Shown piece after piece: positions 1-10,929 of a DNA stretch of 64,000 nt. The stretch comes from Capsicum annuum (lineage: Eukaryota; Streptophyta; Magnoliopsida; Solanales; Solanaceae): contig NC_061119.1 in the NCBI RefSeq assembly GCF_002878395.1, forward strand, positions 18,057,192 to 18,121,191, written 5' to 3'. Each line of letters opens with the position of its first letter. The first letter of the stretch is position 1. Below the pieces are notes generated by a model. That model was not told the origin of the DNA. It searched no databases and saw only the letters and a program-made list of their open reading frames with translations. Made by a program: the position numbers and the translations under genes.

Positions 1-1011
1 TAAAGAGGTATCAACATCCACTTCTATGAGTAATCTTGCAAAATTCAGACTAATTTTCTTCTCTGTATTCCTGTCTGTCGTCAGTGGTTTAACAATTAAA
101 CTCCTAATCTTCTCAACCCTTTAGGCCCCCAATGTTAAAGTCAAAACCTGATAATTTTACCCAAATAGGGGTTGTGTACAACTCCTTCCTTGTAAACTTC
201 ATGTCTTCACTCCAAGCTTTCACAATGAAAGACTTGTTATCAAAATGGAATATACCTCCTTGTAACACTTCATTTTTCCCCTATGGAAAATTAAATCTTA
301 CCAACAGTATACAATTTTTTAGCATCGAGACTTTGTTTATGCCATGTTTACCCCCATTGTCGTTGCACATAACCATTCAAAATTGAGAAAGGGGGATGCG
401 CTCCCAACACATAACACGCAACAACATTTCGTCAATATGCAATCTCAGAAGATATATCCTCGAGTTCAATATACAGTAGACTAACCTTACTAGTTTGGAG
501 TTACAAATTCCAGTTTGAAACCGACATTTGAAACCCTAGAGATATCAAAATTGTTCGAAATCGAAGGTTTCCTTCTTATAACAGATGCTTCTTCATCTTC
601 CACTTCATCCGCCCATGATCTTTTGCCCGATATTGCACGGTGTTGAGCTATCTTCTCCCACTCTTGTAGCACACTCGGTGATCGTACCAGAGGTTTTTCC
701 TAAATAGGTGCCATAATTTGCTCCATTCTCACTGTTCCATGCAAATTTCCAGTAATTGCAGTATCAATTTTCTGTTGCGTTGGTAATATCCCTCGAGTAG
801 CACTCTGTAATCCCTTCCGCTGCTGGAAATTTGATGATTTTGGTGATATTCTCACTTTTGTTTGTGGCGTTTTCACATTCTTACGATCCTCCTTTCGAGC
901 TCCCAATTGACCTTGGTTCCCTTGATTTCCTTTCTTCTTCATAGACTGCACAACATCCTGAGCTTCAATGGCTTTCGGAGTAGGGAATCGTTTCCTCCTC
1001 CCCATGAACAC
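1..1011 (-). pseudogene. L1-type LINE ORF1, N-terminal part with DUF4283-like domain, cut by the window edge
   Basis: Reading the minus strand from the ATG at 1011 or 1005 gives a basic start (MGRRKRFPTP), a Lys/Arg/Gln-rich linker, the block LQEWEKIAQHR and the acidic patch KRSWADEVEDEE. From about 480 down it continues into a DUF4283-like domain with ACYVLGAHPPFSILNGYVQ, FHFDNKSFIVKAWSEDM and TTPIWVKLSGFDFNIGGL. These blocks are what I know from ORF1 of Solanaceae L1-type LINEs, whose product binds the element RNA. The frame is broken by a TAG near 698, stops near 480, a TGA where Trp is expected (near 420) and a frameshift near 345. The domain runs off the left edge. It is a dead copy, separate from the + strand LINE to its right. 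The match is from memory of the family, not a search. Confidence 0.8.
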
Positions 1012-2000
1012 ATATTAAGCTAACATGCGCTAAGAGAGAAATGAGCCCCACAGTTAATTAGTACTATTATTTTCTTTTTGATTACTAACTTTAGTTGAGT
1101 TGGTAAGAAGTTTAACAAATGATTGCTTGATAATTAATTATAAATCAATAAAATGTAGACAAAATTTGTGTGATTTTGGTTTAGTCTAAGCATGATTACT
1201 AATATTAACTACGACCAATCAAAGCTGCCCATTAATTGATTTCCACAAAGTATTGGTTCATTCCTTCTGGCTAATAAGTTCAAACTAATGGAGTTAACTA
1301 TATGCATATTAAGTAAATAATTTCAGTATGTATGTTGGAGGATCCCATTTGCTAGTTTATTATCCAATTAATATTTCCTATAAAAACGTGTTGAAAGGAA
1401 TTCATGAACTTCAAGCTAGTGCGTTAGCACGCATTACCCAAGATCCAATATAGAGTACTATAATAATATTCTCAGTATAATTTCATAAAATAAGTTTAGA
1501 AAGAGTAGAATATATACAGGTCATATCTCTATCTCTAAGATATCGTAAAGAGACTGTTTTTGATAAACTTTTCGACGCAAAACAAAAACAATCGCAAAAA
1601 AAAAATAAAAACATGAAAGACAATAGATAATATCGAAAAACAACAAATAGTAAAAGATCAGTACTACAACAAAATAATACGTCACTCGAATTACACGAAA
1701 ATGTACGATAGATAGTAACAAAAATTAAAGAACAAGAAACAACAATAGTAGTCTCATGACTACTAGAGAGGGTAGTAAGACAATACACTCCTATTTATTT
1801 ACTACTATATATAACATACTTCTACCTACTAACATTCTACCTTAACCGTATTCTCCACAGGTTTTTATTTAAAGTTATGTTCTCGATAAACGGTAACTAC
1901 ATCATGTCATATCTAATTGCCCTCAACTTTAAATGATGTTGTAATTATATTTGTTAGGTATTTGTAAATTTATGATTATTTGTGGTTCAATATAAAACTG

Positions 2001-2178
2001 AACAAAATAAAGTCATACGTTTCTGACTATGCATTTAACCACAGAGCAAATTCTCTAATTGTTTGTCAATAGGGGAAAGGTCAACTACATGTGTAATGGT
2101 CTACATATGCACCACATGTTTTCTGTCATTGACTAAGAACTAAATTCCCTTTCTAGGCAAGAATTTATTAGAAATTCT
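2001..2178 (+). repeat. Diverged direct repeat, copy A
   Basis: This copy matches 2474-2661 in order: an AAAGTCA block, TTTCTGAC, GTTTGTC, a TAGxGGAAAG block, GTTTTCTGTC and TTTATTAG with GAA following. The offset is about 470 bp. The pair could be the remains of two related insertions or an old tandem duplication. No terminal motifs or target duplication are visible. Confidence 0.5.
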
Positions 2179-2473
2179 AATATATTGTAGGAGGTTAAAT
2201 TCTATATACTAACATAATGAAAAATATTTATACAATTAGAATATTTAAAAGGTAATTATATTTAAAGTGTATATGACTTATTGTGTGTATGACTTATTTA
2301 TCTCACTAGTTAGTGAATCAAAAGTGTAAGATTTGAAATTCATTTACATGTGACACAATAAATAGCTCACACAATTGACGTGAATTACATCATAACGTTT
2401 TCCAATTCTTCATGATAAAAATCTGAGTACTGCTAGGACATGCATGAAAATGATGAACATTAATATGATCAAT

Positions 2474-2661
2474 AACAAATTAAAGTCAAAACATTTCTGA
2501 CATAATGTGTTAGGATAGCCACATGAGTGTTTGTCTACAATAATTTGCACCATAGTGGAAAGATCAATTATCTAAGAATGATATAAAACACTTGTTTTCT
2601 GTCTTTTGACTTTAAACCAAAATCCATTTTAGGTAAGCGGAGTAACATTTATTAGGAATTT
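2474..2661 (+). repeat. Diverged direct repeat, copy B
   Basis: Partner of 2001-2178, in the same orientation and with the same order of shared blocks, separated by small insertions and deletions. Confidence 0.5.
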
Positions 2662-3090
2662 AAGATCAATTGAGTTATCAACCCACTCTGAATACCAATA
2701 TAAGTTCCTTTTTACTAAGCTAGTTTTTATTTTCTTTACAAATCGAATCGCCATAAAGAGTTGAATTTCAGTGGATCGTGGCAGTAAAACTTTGCTATTT
2801 ACAATGTCTCGTCACATATTTAAGTCTCCTACAAAGGATTCTACCCATCTCTCGATGAGAACGATAAGCTAGTTGACCATTTGAATTATCATCATCTTCT
2901 TGCTTTTTAAATTGATTGGTATATTTTTGTTTTAAAGCAAATCTTTGTGTAAAGATTATATATATATATAATATCAATAATAGCATAGTTTTATTTTTCT
3001 TGTTTTATGATGTGAATAATCCAAGTTTTTCCCCTTCTATAAGCACATAATAGATTAATTAAGGTATGGTCCTTCTAGGTCTCGGTATGC

Positions 3091-3230
3091 ACGAATTTGT
3101 TCCTTAGAAAGTTGGCATTTAGCCCCAAAAGCATCTCAATAGTTGATTTTGAACTCAATAATATCATTAACTTTCTTCTCCCATTTTGATGTGGAATATA
3201 CCTAAATATGTAATGTGCATGCTGTTAACC
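3091..3230 (+). repeat. Dispersed repeat shared with 58170-58312
   Basis: Both places carry GCACGAATTTGT followed by CCTT, then CCCAAAAG and a C-rich block, then ACTCA and AACTTTCTTCTC, in the same order and with similar spacing. The remainder of 3061-3780 is AT-rich with no gene. The family is not recognised. Confidence 0.5.
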
Positions 3231-3782
3231 CCACATTTACGTAATCTATATCTATAATCAATAATATATTAAAAGTTTGAAGGACCTTAGAAATATTGTT
3301 TGAACTTTTTGCCCTTCATTAAAAGTTTGCTTTAGACAAAATTATCTTTTTACTATTTTTTTTTCTAATATTTAAGTGTTAAAAATGAATTAAATATACT
3401 TATGACAAAACTTTTCCTTATTAGAAGTCATTAGAATTAGTGACAACTAATACTTTTTTCATTAGTTTAAGGATTCTAAATCAACTAAATTCGATTTTCA
3501 GAAGATTTGAAAAATCTAAAAATAAATATAAAAACGTTAGAATAAGAAAAATTTAAGAAGTACCAAATTTTAAAAGTTTCAAGTATTTAATAAGAATGTA
3601 ATCAATGATTTGAAAAGTAAAAGACTACAACTAATATATTACAAACTAAACACTTTGTAGTAGTAGGAGTCCGAATATTTCTAGGAATCATATTTTTTGG
3701 CAAAAAAAATTGTTTTACTTTTTGCAAAGCAAAAACTGTTATAGGAGTATATATTTATTTTGGCAAAATAAATAATTGTCGT

Positions 3783-4030
3783 GAGTCCTTCTTTTACTAT
3801 AATACAAGAGACCTATAGGATGCCAAAAGATCTTTTTTTTTTTCTCGATTTGTTAATACTCCTATAAAAGAAGTTGCTTTGTGTGGTGATTGAATTGTTA
3901 TCGAAAATAATACACGAGTCCTCTTTTATTCTAATAATACAAATCATATAGGATTTCAAAAAATCAAATTCTTTTTGATTTATTAATACTCCTATAGAAA
4001 GAGTTGTTTTGTGTGATGTTGACTTACTAC
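3783..4030 (+). repeat. Imperfect tandem duplication, about 133-bp unit
   Basis: Two units start at 3783 and 3916. Each has GAGTCCT, a run of mixed T and A, ATAGGAT, then AAAAATC or AAAGATC, then TTAATACTCCTATA and TTTTGTGTG or CTTTGTGTG. It lies just upstream of the LINE ORF1 fragment. It might be a LINE 5' leader repeat or unrelated flanking DNA. Confidence 0.5.
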
Positions 4031-4169
4031 CCGGAATAGAAGACACAGGCGGTTAATATTTCCTTTAATTAGATCATCTCTTTACTTTAATTTTCCTTAC
4101 AAATCGATAACCAATAATTGCTCGACAATTTTTGCGGGAATGTAGTTTTTGATTTATCATCTTGATAAA

Positions 4170-4659
4170 GAGACGTTAAATGAAATACGACTTTAAATGA
4201 GTTTGACAACACTATAGGAACGATTTTCAAAATAGATAGTTGCACAAGAAATGCTTCTAGAGGAAGATATGTTATACTGTGTATCGTGACGCCTTTAAAC
4301 AAATTATTACCTCCAGATATTTTTATTGGGTCACACCTACAAAAAATTCACTTTGAAAGCACTACTCCTTTATGTCAGTTATGTGGATGTTTAGGTCATA
4401 ACATTTATTATTGTGCAAAAAATAATAGAGATAAGAGTACTGAGAATTCAGGTGATTCTAACACTGATAACACTCAAGGAAAAAAAGAAGGAAAAATTGA
4501 TGGGAAAAAATAGCAAAAACTGAGGAAAAAAAATTGATTCCAAAGAAAAAATTGAAAAAAAAAAAAAAGAAGAAGAAAATAGCGAAAAATAAGAAAAAAA
4601 TAAAAATATAGATAAATAAGAAAAAAATAGAAAAATAGAAAAAGAAGAAGAAAAAAAAG
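4170..4659 (+). pseudogene. L1-type LINE ORF1 fragment with CCHC zinc knuckle
   Basis: The frame from about 4196 reads NTIGTIFKIDSCTRNASRG, then TPLNKLLPPDIFIGSHLQK, then the zinc knuckle CQLCGCLGHNIYYC (C-x2-C-x4-H-x4-C, all four ligands present). This is the end of the DUF4283 region and the following zinc finger of plant L1-type ORF1 proteins. A Lys-rich, A-rich tail follows the stop after DGKK. The upstream half of the domain is missing or too decayed to read. The fragment ends where the TIR element at 4660 is inserted and resumes after it at 6077, so it is the first recognisable piece of the split LINE that runs to 49396. Confidence 0.78.
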
Positions 4660-6076
4660 AGTAAAGTCATAAAATCCCCCCTAAACTTGTCTATTCAACT
4701 TACCTTAGCCCTCTAACGTCACTGAAAATTATTTATCCCCTTAACAATTTTATAGTGAATTAAATACAATCCTAAAGATATAATACCACTCTCACAACGT
4801 AAAGTGTAATACACGCATCGACACATCAGTGCTACCTCCAAGCCACGCAAGCAAAATATTTTTCAAATATTATATATTGATATAATAAAAAAAAAAAATA
4901 CCTCCCACCCTAATTTCCTTTCTTCTTCAAACCACCCTTCTCCCTCCTCCATCAAACCCATCTGCCCCCACCCCTACCTCTGTAAACACTACCGTCTCTC
5001 CCGCCTCGTTCTCTCTTTCTCATTCTCCGTCAAATAAATCCGTCCACCCACCACCCCTGCAAACACCAAGCCCATCTCTTTATTCTTCAGTATTACCCCC
5101 TCCTCCCCCCACCCCCCACCCCCTCTTTTTTTAAAAACATCTCACTCACACTTCTTTCTTCTTTGATCTCCATAGCTCCTCTTTACAAAACCTTCGCTTT
5201 TTTTCTTTCTACAATTTAAAAATCTGCACATAAATTACAACTCAAAAAATCTTAATAAAGAAAAGTCAATTGATAAATTCATTGATTGATTGCAACTACA
5301 AATAAAGCAAACAAAACCATCAAATTTGAAGAAATAATTCTAGCAAAAAATTATTTGAGTATCTTCAAGACAAAAAGGAATGTAATTGTGTTTTCTTGTG
5401 GTTATGTGTGAAGAAAATTAAGCATATCTTAATTTTCAGATTTGTTATTAGAATATTAAGGTCTCCCCGATTATATTTTGTTACTTGAAATTTCATAAAT
5501 TTTACAAGTCTATAGAAAAATAAGGTCTGCCCATAGTTTTCTCCAATAAAAAACTAAGTTTTTGGAGATTGTAAAAGTTCAAAAAATTATTATTCTTGTA
5601 AAAATTGAATTCGATATTAGAAAGAAAAGAAATGATTATTTCTTTTAAAAAATGAAGTTCATGAAAAAAGGTGTTAAAATTCGCCACTTCTTCGTACATA
5701 TTTTTTTCATTCTTAGAGAAATTTATGAAGTATACAGGTGGGGGTTGGGGGCTAGAAGATAGATGACGAATTTGAAGAAAGAAAAATGGAGATGGTTTGC
5801 ATAAGGATTAAGAGAGAAGGAGGGTTGAAGAAGAAAGGAACTGGAGTAGGGTTAATTTTCCAATTTTTTTAACTTTTATTATTTAATAAATAATTTAGTG
5901 GGATCATTTCGTCACAAAAAACGGGCTTGTATTTCTGTTTTTTTTTTAAATGTCACATTAGCATTAAGGGAGTATTTATTCACTTCAAAAAGATTTGGGG
6001 GGTAAATAATTATAGTAAAGTTAAAGGACTAAAGTGAATTGAGCGGACAAGTTCAAGGAGAATTTTATACTTTTCT
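4660..6076. mobile_element. Non-autonomous TIR DNA transposon (Mutator-like size and ends), 1.4 kb
   Basis: The left end (AGTAAAGTCATAAAATCCC) and the reverse complement of the right end (AGAAAAGTATAAAATTCTC) align for more than 100 bp, with a shared order of ACTTGTC, TCAA, CTTTAGTCC or CTTAGCCC, TAACTT and AATTATTTA. Flanks are A-runs (4651-4659 and 6077-6085), compatible with a 9-bp A-rich target duplication but not proving one. The interior is CT-rich at 4900-5210 and AT-rich after that, with no transposase. The element sits in the A-rich, Lys-coding part of the LINE ORF1. Confidence 0.72.
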
Positions 6077-6536
6077 AAAAAAAAAATGACGATGAGTTTA
6101 GTTGGACCACAGTCACTTATAAAAAAATAAAAAAAATAAGTTTCTTTCCAATTCCAATCTAGATATAAGAAAATCCTAAGAATAATAGAAATTTTAATAG
6201 ATTTCAAAACTTATCAATAATCGAAAATCATAAAGAAAAAAATAAAGGATTTTATGTCTCCTACGTGTACTAACAAACTCCAGCAAAGGGACATGGACAT
6301 TACAATGCCCACATCATCCAAAAGGACACTCCAACATGTGAATTCCCAAGCTTTCACGTCTCTTGTGAAACAAAACTTTCATAATAACATATGCATCTCT
6401 TCTCAACCAACACCAACCACTCAATCCCAATTACCAATAAAAAGAGATATAAATATTAATAGTACAAAAAAATATGACATCGATCCCATCAAATTCCCCC
6501 ACTTTATTGCCTAGTACTACTACAAATAGTATACCC
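6077..6536 (+). pseudogene. L1-type LINE ORF1 linker between two insertions
   Basis: Straight after the TIR element the + strand reads DEFSWTTVTYKKIKK, the usual kind of linker after the zinc knuckle in Solanaceae LINE ORF1. A Thr/Ser/Pro/Gln-rich low-complexity frame follows (6254-6514, beginning MSPTCTNKLQQRD). The same kind of sequence resumes at 10930 after the RTE insertion. No domain is present and stops interrupt the linker. Identification rests mostly on position between better-supported LINE parts. Confidence 0.6.
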
Positions 6537-6551
6537 TACTATCCTAGTGAC
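6537..6551 (+). repeat. Target site duplication, left copy, of the RTE LINE
   Basis: TACTATCCTAGTGAC, identical to 10915-10929. This exact 15-bp duplication fixes both ends of the RTE insertion. Confidence 0.92.
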
Positions 6552-7596
6552 GGGCGTAACTTTTTCTCTCTTTCGCTCCTTCTTTCTAACTAACGTATCT
6601 TTCAACGCCTTCTTTAACTTGACCGTGCCGTCGCCGTCGAAGCAGATGCCGACGACAAGTAAGTACGTTGCTCCTTCTCTCTCCCTTGGTCTCTCTCTTC
6701 CCCTACGTTCTCTTTGACGTGACTGGTCAGTCTCTGTGAAGTAGACGCCGGCAGCGAAATAACATTGGCGACAGGTAGGCACATTTCTCTCTCCTTCTCT
6801 TTCTTGGTCTCCCTCTCTTTCCCCCTCTCTTCCTTTCCCCCCCTCTCCCTCTCTCCCCTCTCCACTGTCAGTAGATTTATGGAGGCAGCAACTTGCTGGT
6901 TACCGGTCCGCGATCGAATTCGGTGAACTAGTTTGACGGACGTCGGTGGTGAAGGCAGCGGAGCTAGAAAATCCAGGTGGGGGTCTCTACCGAATATTGC
7001 AACTACTGTCCAGATTTGAGCCGGCGACTTTCTAGCGAAGTGATTCCTGTGACCTAATTTGTTGGGTTCCAACACAACAAGCAAGAGCAGATTACATAAT
7101 ATACGTATTTCGGTGACTTCTAACCCTTGAACTTTATTTTATCACTTGATTTTTTGATATTTTCGATATTTTCATTGCCTATAATTTGCATGGGATTTCC
7201 TATCAGTTATTTGGATTTTTAGTAGTTGTTGTTCTTAAAATTTGGATATAGTGTGTGCTTTGAGGGTGTCTTTATTGTCTTGCTGTTTTTGAACCTTTTA
7301 TGCTGCTTCATATTATTTATCATACTATCTCCTGTATCTTGACTTGCGTGTCTGTTGTAGTTTATTCGTGACTTGCACCACTCCTTATTATTTATTTGGC
7401 TGTCCTTGGTGCCAGGCCATTAGTGTGCTCTATTTTTCTTACTGTTAGTTTTGTCCTTTCCTTGGTTTTATTTTTTCTCCCTATTTGAGTTTAGTTTTGT
7501 TTCTTGATTATTTCTTCTAATTTGTGTGAGCCTTGTATTTACTGCTGCTGCTTTGTTATGACCAATGTTTATATTTTCTTATATTTTCTTGTAGTA
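6552..7596 (+). promoter_or_regulatory. RTE 5' leader with internal duplication
   Basis: The leader holds two related blocks, about 6635-6715 and 6740-6840. Each has a GC-rich part (GCCGACGACAAGTAAGT and GGCGACAGGTAGGCAC) followed by CTCCTTCTCT, then CTTGGTCTC and pyrimidine runs. From 7090 on it is T-rich and non-coding. An internal promoter would be expected here because LINE transcripts begin at the element end, but none can be located by eye. Confidence 0.5.
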
Positions 7597-10480
7597 ATGG
7601 TTGTAGGCGTTGATGGCTGGATAGGGTCATGTCCGAGGGGGTTGGGGCGGGGGGCTGTTGTGGGGATAGGGGAAGAGGAACGGATGGGGGTGGGAGGGAG
7701 GCTAAGGTTTGGCCTCAGGGGAGGTAGAGGAAGACGTGTTGATAGAGTTGGTAGGATAAGGGTTGGGTCTTGGAATATAGGGATTCTTCAGGGTAAGTCC
7801 ATAGAGCTTGTGAAGATTCTTAGAAAGAGGAGGATTAATATTGCATGTGCTCAAGAGACCAAGTGGGTGGGGTCTAAGGCTAGGGATGTGGATGGTTACA
7901 AGAATTGATACTCTGGGAGTGAGAGGCATAGGAATGAAGTTGGCATCTTAGTATATGAAGAGCTTAGAGGTCAGGTAGTAGAGGTAAAGAGGATCAGTGA
8001 TAGGTTGATGACTATTAAGTTGGTCATTGAAGGGTTTACCCTGAATGTGTGTAGTGCTTATGCGCCACAAGTGGGCTTGGATGGGGAGGAGAAGCTGCGG
8101 TTTTGGGAGGTTTTGGATGAGGTAGTAAGAGGCGTGCCTAGCTCGGAGAAGATTGTTGTAGCAGGAGATTTCAATGGGTACATCGGGGCATTACAGGAAG
8201 GCTTTAGTGATGTACATGGTGGTTTTGGTTTTGGGGAAAGAAATGAAGAAGGGGCTACTCTATTGGATTTTACGAGGTCCTTTGGGCTGGTGGTGGTGAA
8301 CTCAGGATTCCCGAAGAAGGACAATCACCTGATCACCTTTCGAAGAGCGATAGCCAAGACCCAAATTGACTTTTTGTTGCTTAGGAAAGGGGATAGGGTG
8401 TTTTGTAAGGACTGTAAGGTCATCCCGAGTGAAAATCTTTCGACCCAGCATAGGCTCTTGGTTATGGATTTGGGTATAAAGAAGGATAGAAAGAGAAGGG
8501 GTGAGGAGTGTAGACTTAGAATTAAGTGGGACGGCTTGATGCCAGTGAATGTGTGGGAGATAGGGGAGAAGTTGGCGGGAATAAGGGTGTGGGAGTGTAG
8601 GGAGACGTGTATAGTATGTGGGATAGGGTGACTAGGTACATCAGGGAGAATGCTACTGAGGTGTTGGGGGTTTCTAGGGTCCGGGCCGGGCATCATCGGG
8701 GGGATTGGTGGAGGAATGAAAAGGTTAAGAAGAAAGTGGAGATCGAGAAAGGGGCGTATGCTAAGTTGATTGAGAGTACGGACGAAGAAGAGAAGTGGGT
8801 AAAAAGGAAAGAGTACAAGTTAGTTAGGAAGGAGGCTAAGTTAGCAGTTATGGTGGCTAAGACGGCAGCATTTGAGAGCTTGTATGCGGGGTTACAAAAG
8901 AAAAGAGGGGAAAAAAGTTGTTTAGACTCGCTAAGGCTACGAGAGGAAGGGTCATGACCTCGATCAGGTGAAGTGCATTAAGGGGGAGGACGGTACATTG
9001 TTGGTAGAGGACGGCCACATTAAGAATAGATGGCAGTCGTATTTTCATAGGCTCTTGAATGACGAAGGGGATAGAACTATTGTGTTAGGAGAGCTGGAGC
9101 ACTCAGGGGAGTGTCGGGATTTTAGTTATTATAGACGTTTTAAGGTAGAGGAGGTTAGAGAGGCTGTTCGCAGGATGCGAAGGGGTAGGGCGATGGGGCC
9201 TGATGAGAGACCTGTGCATTTTTGGAAGTTTTTGGCGAGGCTGATTTTAGGTGGTTGACTGGATTATTTAACGGAATTTTCAAGACGGCAAAAATGCCCG
9301 AGGCTTGGAGGTGGAGTACTATGATCCCTCTTTATAAGAATAAGGGTGACATTCAGAGTTGGAATAACTATAGGGGTATTAAGTTATTGAGTCACTCTAT
9401 GAAGATTTGGGAGAGAGTGGTCGAGGTGAGGTTGAGACGGATAGTGTCTATTTTGGAGAACCAGTTTGGATTTATGCCTGGCCGCTCGACGACAGAGGCA
9501 ATTCACCTGGTACGTAGGCTGGTGGAACAGTATAGGGAAAGGAAGAAAGACCTGCACATGGTGTTTATCGACTTGGAGAAGGCATACGACAAAGTCCCTA
9601 GGGAGGTGCTTTGGAGATGCTTGGAGGTGAGTGAAGTCCCGGTGGCATATATCAGAGCAATTAAGGATATGTATGATGGAGCTAGAACTTAGATGAGGAC
9701 GGCGGGAGGAGACTCAGAGCATTTCACTATCTTGACAGGATTGCATCAGGGATCTACTCTTAGTCCCTTTTTGTTTGCTTTGGTGATGGATGTGTTGACA
9801 TGGTGTATTCAAGGAGAGGTGCCTTGGTGTATGCTTTTTGCAGATGATGTAGTTTTGATTGATGAGACGCGGGGGGAGGGGGGGTATGAATGATAAATTA
9901 GAGGTGTGGAGACAAACTCTTGAGTCTAAAGGAATCAGGTTGAGTAGGAGCAAGACAGAGTATTTGGAATGCAAGTTTAATGATGTGAGATTGGAGAATG
10001 AGGTGGTAGTGAAGTTGGAATCACAAGTGGTATGTAAGAGGGATAGTTTCAAGTATCTCGGATCCGTGATTTAGGGTAACAGTGAGATTGACGAGGATGT
10101 CTCGCACCGTATTGGGGCGGGATGGATGAAGTGGAAGCTCACTTCGGGGGTGTTGTATGATAAGAAGGTGCCGCCCAAGCTTAAAGGCAAATTCTATAGG
10201 GTGGCAGTCCGTCCGGCCATGTTGTATGGAGCGTAGTGTTAGCCAGTTAAGAACTCCCACATTCAAAAAATGAAGGTGGCGGAAATACGGATGTTGTGTT
10301 GGATGTGTGCTTCTGACTAGAGGGGTAGAGTTCAAAATGAGACTATCAGGGAGAAGGTTGGTGTGACTGTAGTGGAGAATAAGATGCGGGAAGTACGATT
10401 GAGATGGTTCGGACACGTGATGAGAGGAGGATGGATGCCCCGGTTCGTAGGTGTGAAAGGCCAGCTTTGGATGGTTTTAG
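7597..10480 (+). pseudogene. RTE LINE ORF: AP endonuclease plus reverse transcriptase, decayed
   Basis: From the ATG at 7597 a basic start leads into an apurinic-type endonuclease (VGSWNIGILQGKSIELVKIL, CAQETKWVGSKARDVDGYK, VVAGDFNGYIG, QIDFLLLRKGD). The connector to about 9200 is followed by a reverse transcriptase: [66 protein letters not shown] and catalytic FADDVVLID near 9838-9864. The C-terminal end includes [10 protein letters not shown] and [10 protein letters not shown]. Such products nick DNA and copy their RNA at the nick. Damage includes a TGA for an expected Trp at 7906, an in-frame TAG at 9690, a frameshift after FADD (about 9880), and further frameshifts near 8630, 8925 and 9250. 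Catalytic residues are mostly still readable, so decay is moderate. Confidence 0.9.
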
Positions 10481-10792
10481 GTGGGGTAGGGTAGGCCGAA
10501 GAAGTACTGGGTAGAGGTGGTTAGGTGGGACATGGAGTAGTTACAGCTCACTGAGGACATGACCCTAGATAGGAAGATATGGAGGACGCGAATTAGGGCA
10601 GAAGGCTAGGGTCAGTTTGGGTCGCTAGTGTTGGGAATTACTTGGTGGGGGTATTATCCTTGTTATGATACCTTCTTTCATGCTTTATTACGAATCTGCT
10701 TACTTTTCTCTGTTTACTATTACTTGTCGGTGTCGTATTTATGTTATGCCATCTTGCTCCATGCTTTACTATGAATTTTTTTAGCATTCCGT

Positions 10793-10914
10793 GTCTCGAG
10801 CCGGGGGTCTATCGGAAACAACCTTTCTACTTCTGTAGAGGTAGAGGTATGGACTGCGTACATCTTACCCTCCCCAGACCTCACTATGTGGGAATACACT
10901 GGGTTTGTTGTTGT
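10793..10914 (+). other. RTE 3' tail of the type shared with TS-like SINEs
   Basis: The last 120 bp contain CGAGCCGGGGGTCTATCGGA, GGTAGAGGTATGGACTGCGT, CCTCCCCAGACCTCACTATG and TGGGAATACACTGGGTTTG, ending in TTG repeats. From memory this is the tail found on Solanaceae TS-type SINEs, which borrow RTE reverse transcriptase through a shared 3' end. Here it closes a complete RTE element and not a SINE, because coding sequence precedes it and the target duplication follows directly. Confidence 0.75.
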
Positions 10915-10929
10915 TACTATCCTAGTGAC
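10915..10929 (+). repeat. Target site duplication, right copy, of the RTE LINE
   Basis: TACTATCCTAGTGAC, identical to 6537-6551, directly after the TTG tail. Confidence 0.92.

Larger units (their letters stand above)
1012..3060. other. AT-rich non-coding stretch
   Basis: No reading frame here looks like a known protein. The longest frames (minus strand near 1483-1788 and 2795-2986) are low-complexity or unrecognised. The only clear structure is the pair of diverged direct repeats at 2001-2178 and 2474-2661. The first few hundred bases next to 1011 would be the 5' leader of the minus-strand LINE if that element is full length on this side. Confidence 0.5.
6552..10914 (+). mobile_element. Full-length but inactive RTE-clade LINE
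   Basis: Perfect 15-bp duplications flank a 4.36 kb element on the + strand. It has a CT-rich leader, one decayed endonuclease plus reverse transcriptase frame and a 3' end of TTG repeats (GTTTGTTGTTGTT) instead of poly-A. That tail and the single-ORF layout are typical of plant RTE elements, not L1. It is inserted in the ORF1 linker of the L1-type LINE. Confidence 0.93.

Noticed and set aside
2795..2986. Minus-strand 63-codon frame with KKQEDDDNSNGQLAYRSH
   Set aside because: It looks slightly protein-like, but I recognise no family, the start is hydrophobic A/T-derived sequence and nothing nearby supports a gene. A protein search would decide.
6504..7084. Minus-strand frames of 92 and 156 codons rich in Arg, Glu and Lys
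   Set aside because: They are the antisense of the CT-rich leader of the + strand RTE LINE. The composition comes from pyrimidine runs, and no domain is present.
8058..8696. Minus-strand frames of 88 and 123 codons over the RTE ORF
   Set aside because: Shadows of the endonuclease coding strand, which has clear motifs on the + strand.
9714..10416. Minus-strand frames of 112 and 131 codons
   Set aside because: Shadows of the RTE reverse transcriptase C-terminal part.
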